Positions 63,527 through 64,000 of a stretch of DNA of 64,000 nucleotides are shown one piece after another. Each line of letters starts with the position of its first letter. Within the stretch, counting starts at the first letter, position 1. This DNA comes from Cordylochernes scorpioides (lineage: Eukaryota; Arthropoda; Arachnida; Pseudoscorpiones; Chernetidae). The notes below the pieces were generated by a model, which searched no databases, was not told the origin of the DNA, and was given only the letters and a program-made list of their open reading frames with translations. The DNA lies in the NCBI GenBank assembly GCA_030710605.1, contig CP092882.1, forward strand, positions 2,065,319 to 2,129,318, written 5' to 3'. The position numbers and the translations under genes were made by a program.

Positions 63527-63790
63527 TTTCTACTGTCCTCAAAGCTTATGTCCATAGTTCAATCAAAATACCTTTTCCAAGAGTTTAGCGTCAGTATCTA
63601 TATAAAAGGAAAAAAGCCAAATGCAATATTACAGCGGTATGGTAGATTAAACTGGCGAAACCGCTGGGAGGGTTCACCACTGATGAGCCAGGCCCTCCCA
63701 TTATTTTTATCATTGAAGTAAGGGCAGTAGAAAATTGTTTTATTTCAAAAAGAATCATATTTACATAGTATGTTTTGTTTTTTTCAATAT
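63527..63790 (+). repeat. Family H copy, best preserved
   Basis: Starts TTTCTACTGTCCTCAAAGC, contains the complete re-ordered hammerhead core (63633-63691), and continues CATTGAAGTAAGGGCAGTAG, AAAATTGTTTTATTTCAAAA. Short inverted repeats (TTCTACTGTCC / GGGCAGTAGAA) lie about 215 bp apart. Confidence 0.82.
63633..63691 (+). ncRNA. Re-ordered (pseudoknotted) hammerhead core, intact
   Basis: AGCGGT (III), A (cleavage position, GUA triplet), TGGT (I), AGATTAAA, CTGGC (II), GAA, ACCGCT (III), GGGAGGGTTC, ACCA (I), CTGATGA, GCCAG (II). All 15 pairs are Watson-Crick and all core bases match the hammerhead consensus. Strands run A-C-B. GGGAGGG (63666-63672) and CCCTCCC (63693-63699) form a hairpin that presents strand B as its loop, while stem III closes a hairpin that presents TGGT and CTGGC in its loop. 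Confidence 0.65.
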
Positions 63791-64000
63791 TTAAAAATAG
63801 TGCAAATTTCAGTTGTAACAACTATCCACGCTATATTTCGGTAAAACACTTCTTATAAGAAACAGTCAATATTTCTGTTTAGATTGTTGAAGAGAAATTA
63901 TCGCTTTGAAAAACAAAACATTTTATAATGTTGGGAATCTTTTATGGTTCAGACGATGAAACAATAAGTTTACTTACAGCTGAAATGGTTTTAAAGAATA
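63791..64000. other. Spacer to window end
   Basis: AT-rich; AGATTGTTGAAGAGAAATTA then TCGCTTTGAAAAAC at ~63880 is a decayed hammerhead-like Penelope remnant. Confidence 0.4.

Overview
This is eukaryotic DNA: AT-rich, almost empty of host genes, with one spliced gene and a dense mixture of mobile elements. The mixture (Penelope-like elements with hammerhead ribozymes, mariner, Ty3/gypsy, non-LTR retrotransposons, a Helentron-type Helitron, tRNA-derived SINEs, TA-target foldback MITEs) together with a Pro/Gly/Tyr-rich secreted protein of arthropod style points to an arthropod. I cannot name the species. In the entries below I use working names for repeat families: A = ~216 bp TA-flanked MITE with CACTCATGG-type ends; B = ~230 bp palindromic MITE carrying GATGGCGCAAGCCATC-type arms; H = ~300 bp repeat carrying a re-ordered hammerhead core; S1 and S2 = tRNA-derived SINEs.

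Layout. 0-5 kb: a type I hammerhead, a TIR element, a dead mariner transposase, and a complete but internally deleted Ty3/gypsy-type LTR retrotransposon with 235-bp LTRs and a GGTAC target duplication. 5-14 kb: family A copies (two grown into 76-bp satellites), SINE S1, Penelope-derived hammerhead remnants, MITE B. 14-17 kb: AT-rich spacer. 16.7-18.2 kb: the only host gene, two coding exons on the minus strand joined by a phase-2 GT-AG intron. 18-28 kb: non-LTR 3' ends, SINE S2, further A/B/H copies. 28-35 kb: four minisatellites and an inverted dimer of H. 35-40 kb: LTR-like repeats, a TIR element, a Helentron. 40.6-43.7 kb: a near-perfect 3-kb palindrome of two 5'-truncated Penelope-like elements. 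45-47 kb: a tRNA-like gene inside an inverted repeat and two deeply nested insertions. 47-64 kb: minisatellites, LINE debris, SINEs, more A/B/H copies.

The most interesting signal is family H. Good copies contain all three strands of a hammerhead ribozyme: stem III/cleavage site/stem I; stem II/GAA/stem III; stem I/CTGATGA/stem II. All three helices are complementary, but the strands occur in the order A-C-B instead of the canonical A-B-C. The fold would therefore be two hairpins whose loops kiss to build the hammerhead core. Stem I and stem II changes are compensated between copies. Alongside these, the window holds ordinary Penelope-type minimal type I hammerheads, two with perfect 6-bp stem I. 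No computation was run; all positions were read by eye and repeat boundaries are accurate to a few bases unless a target duplication fixes them.
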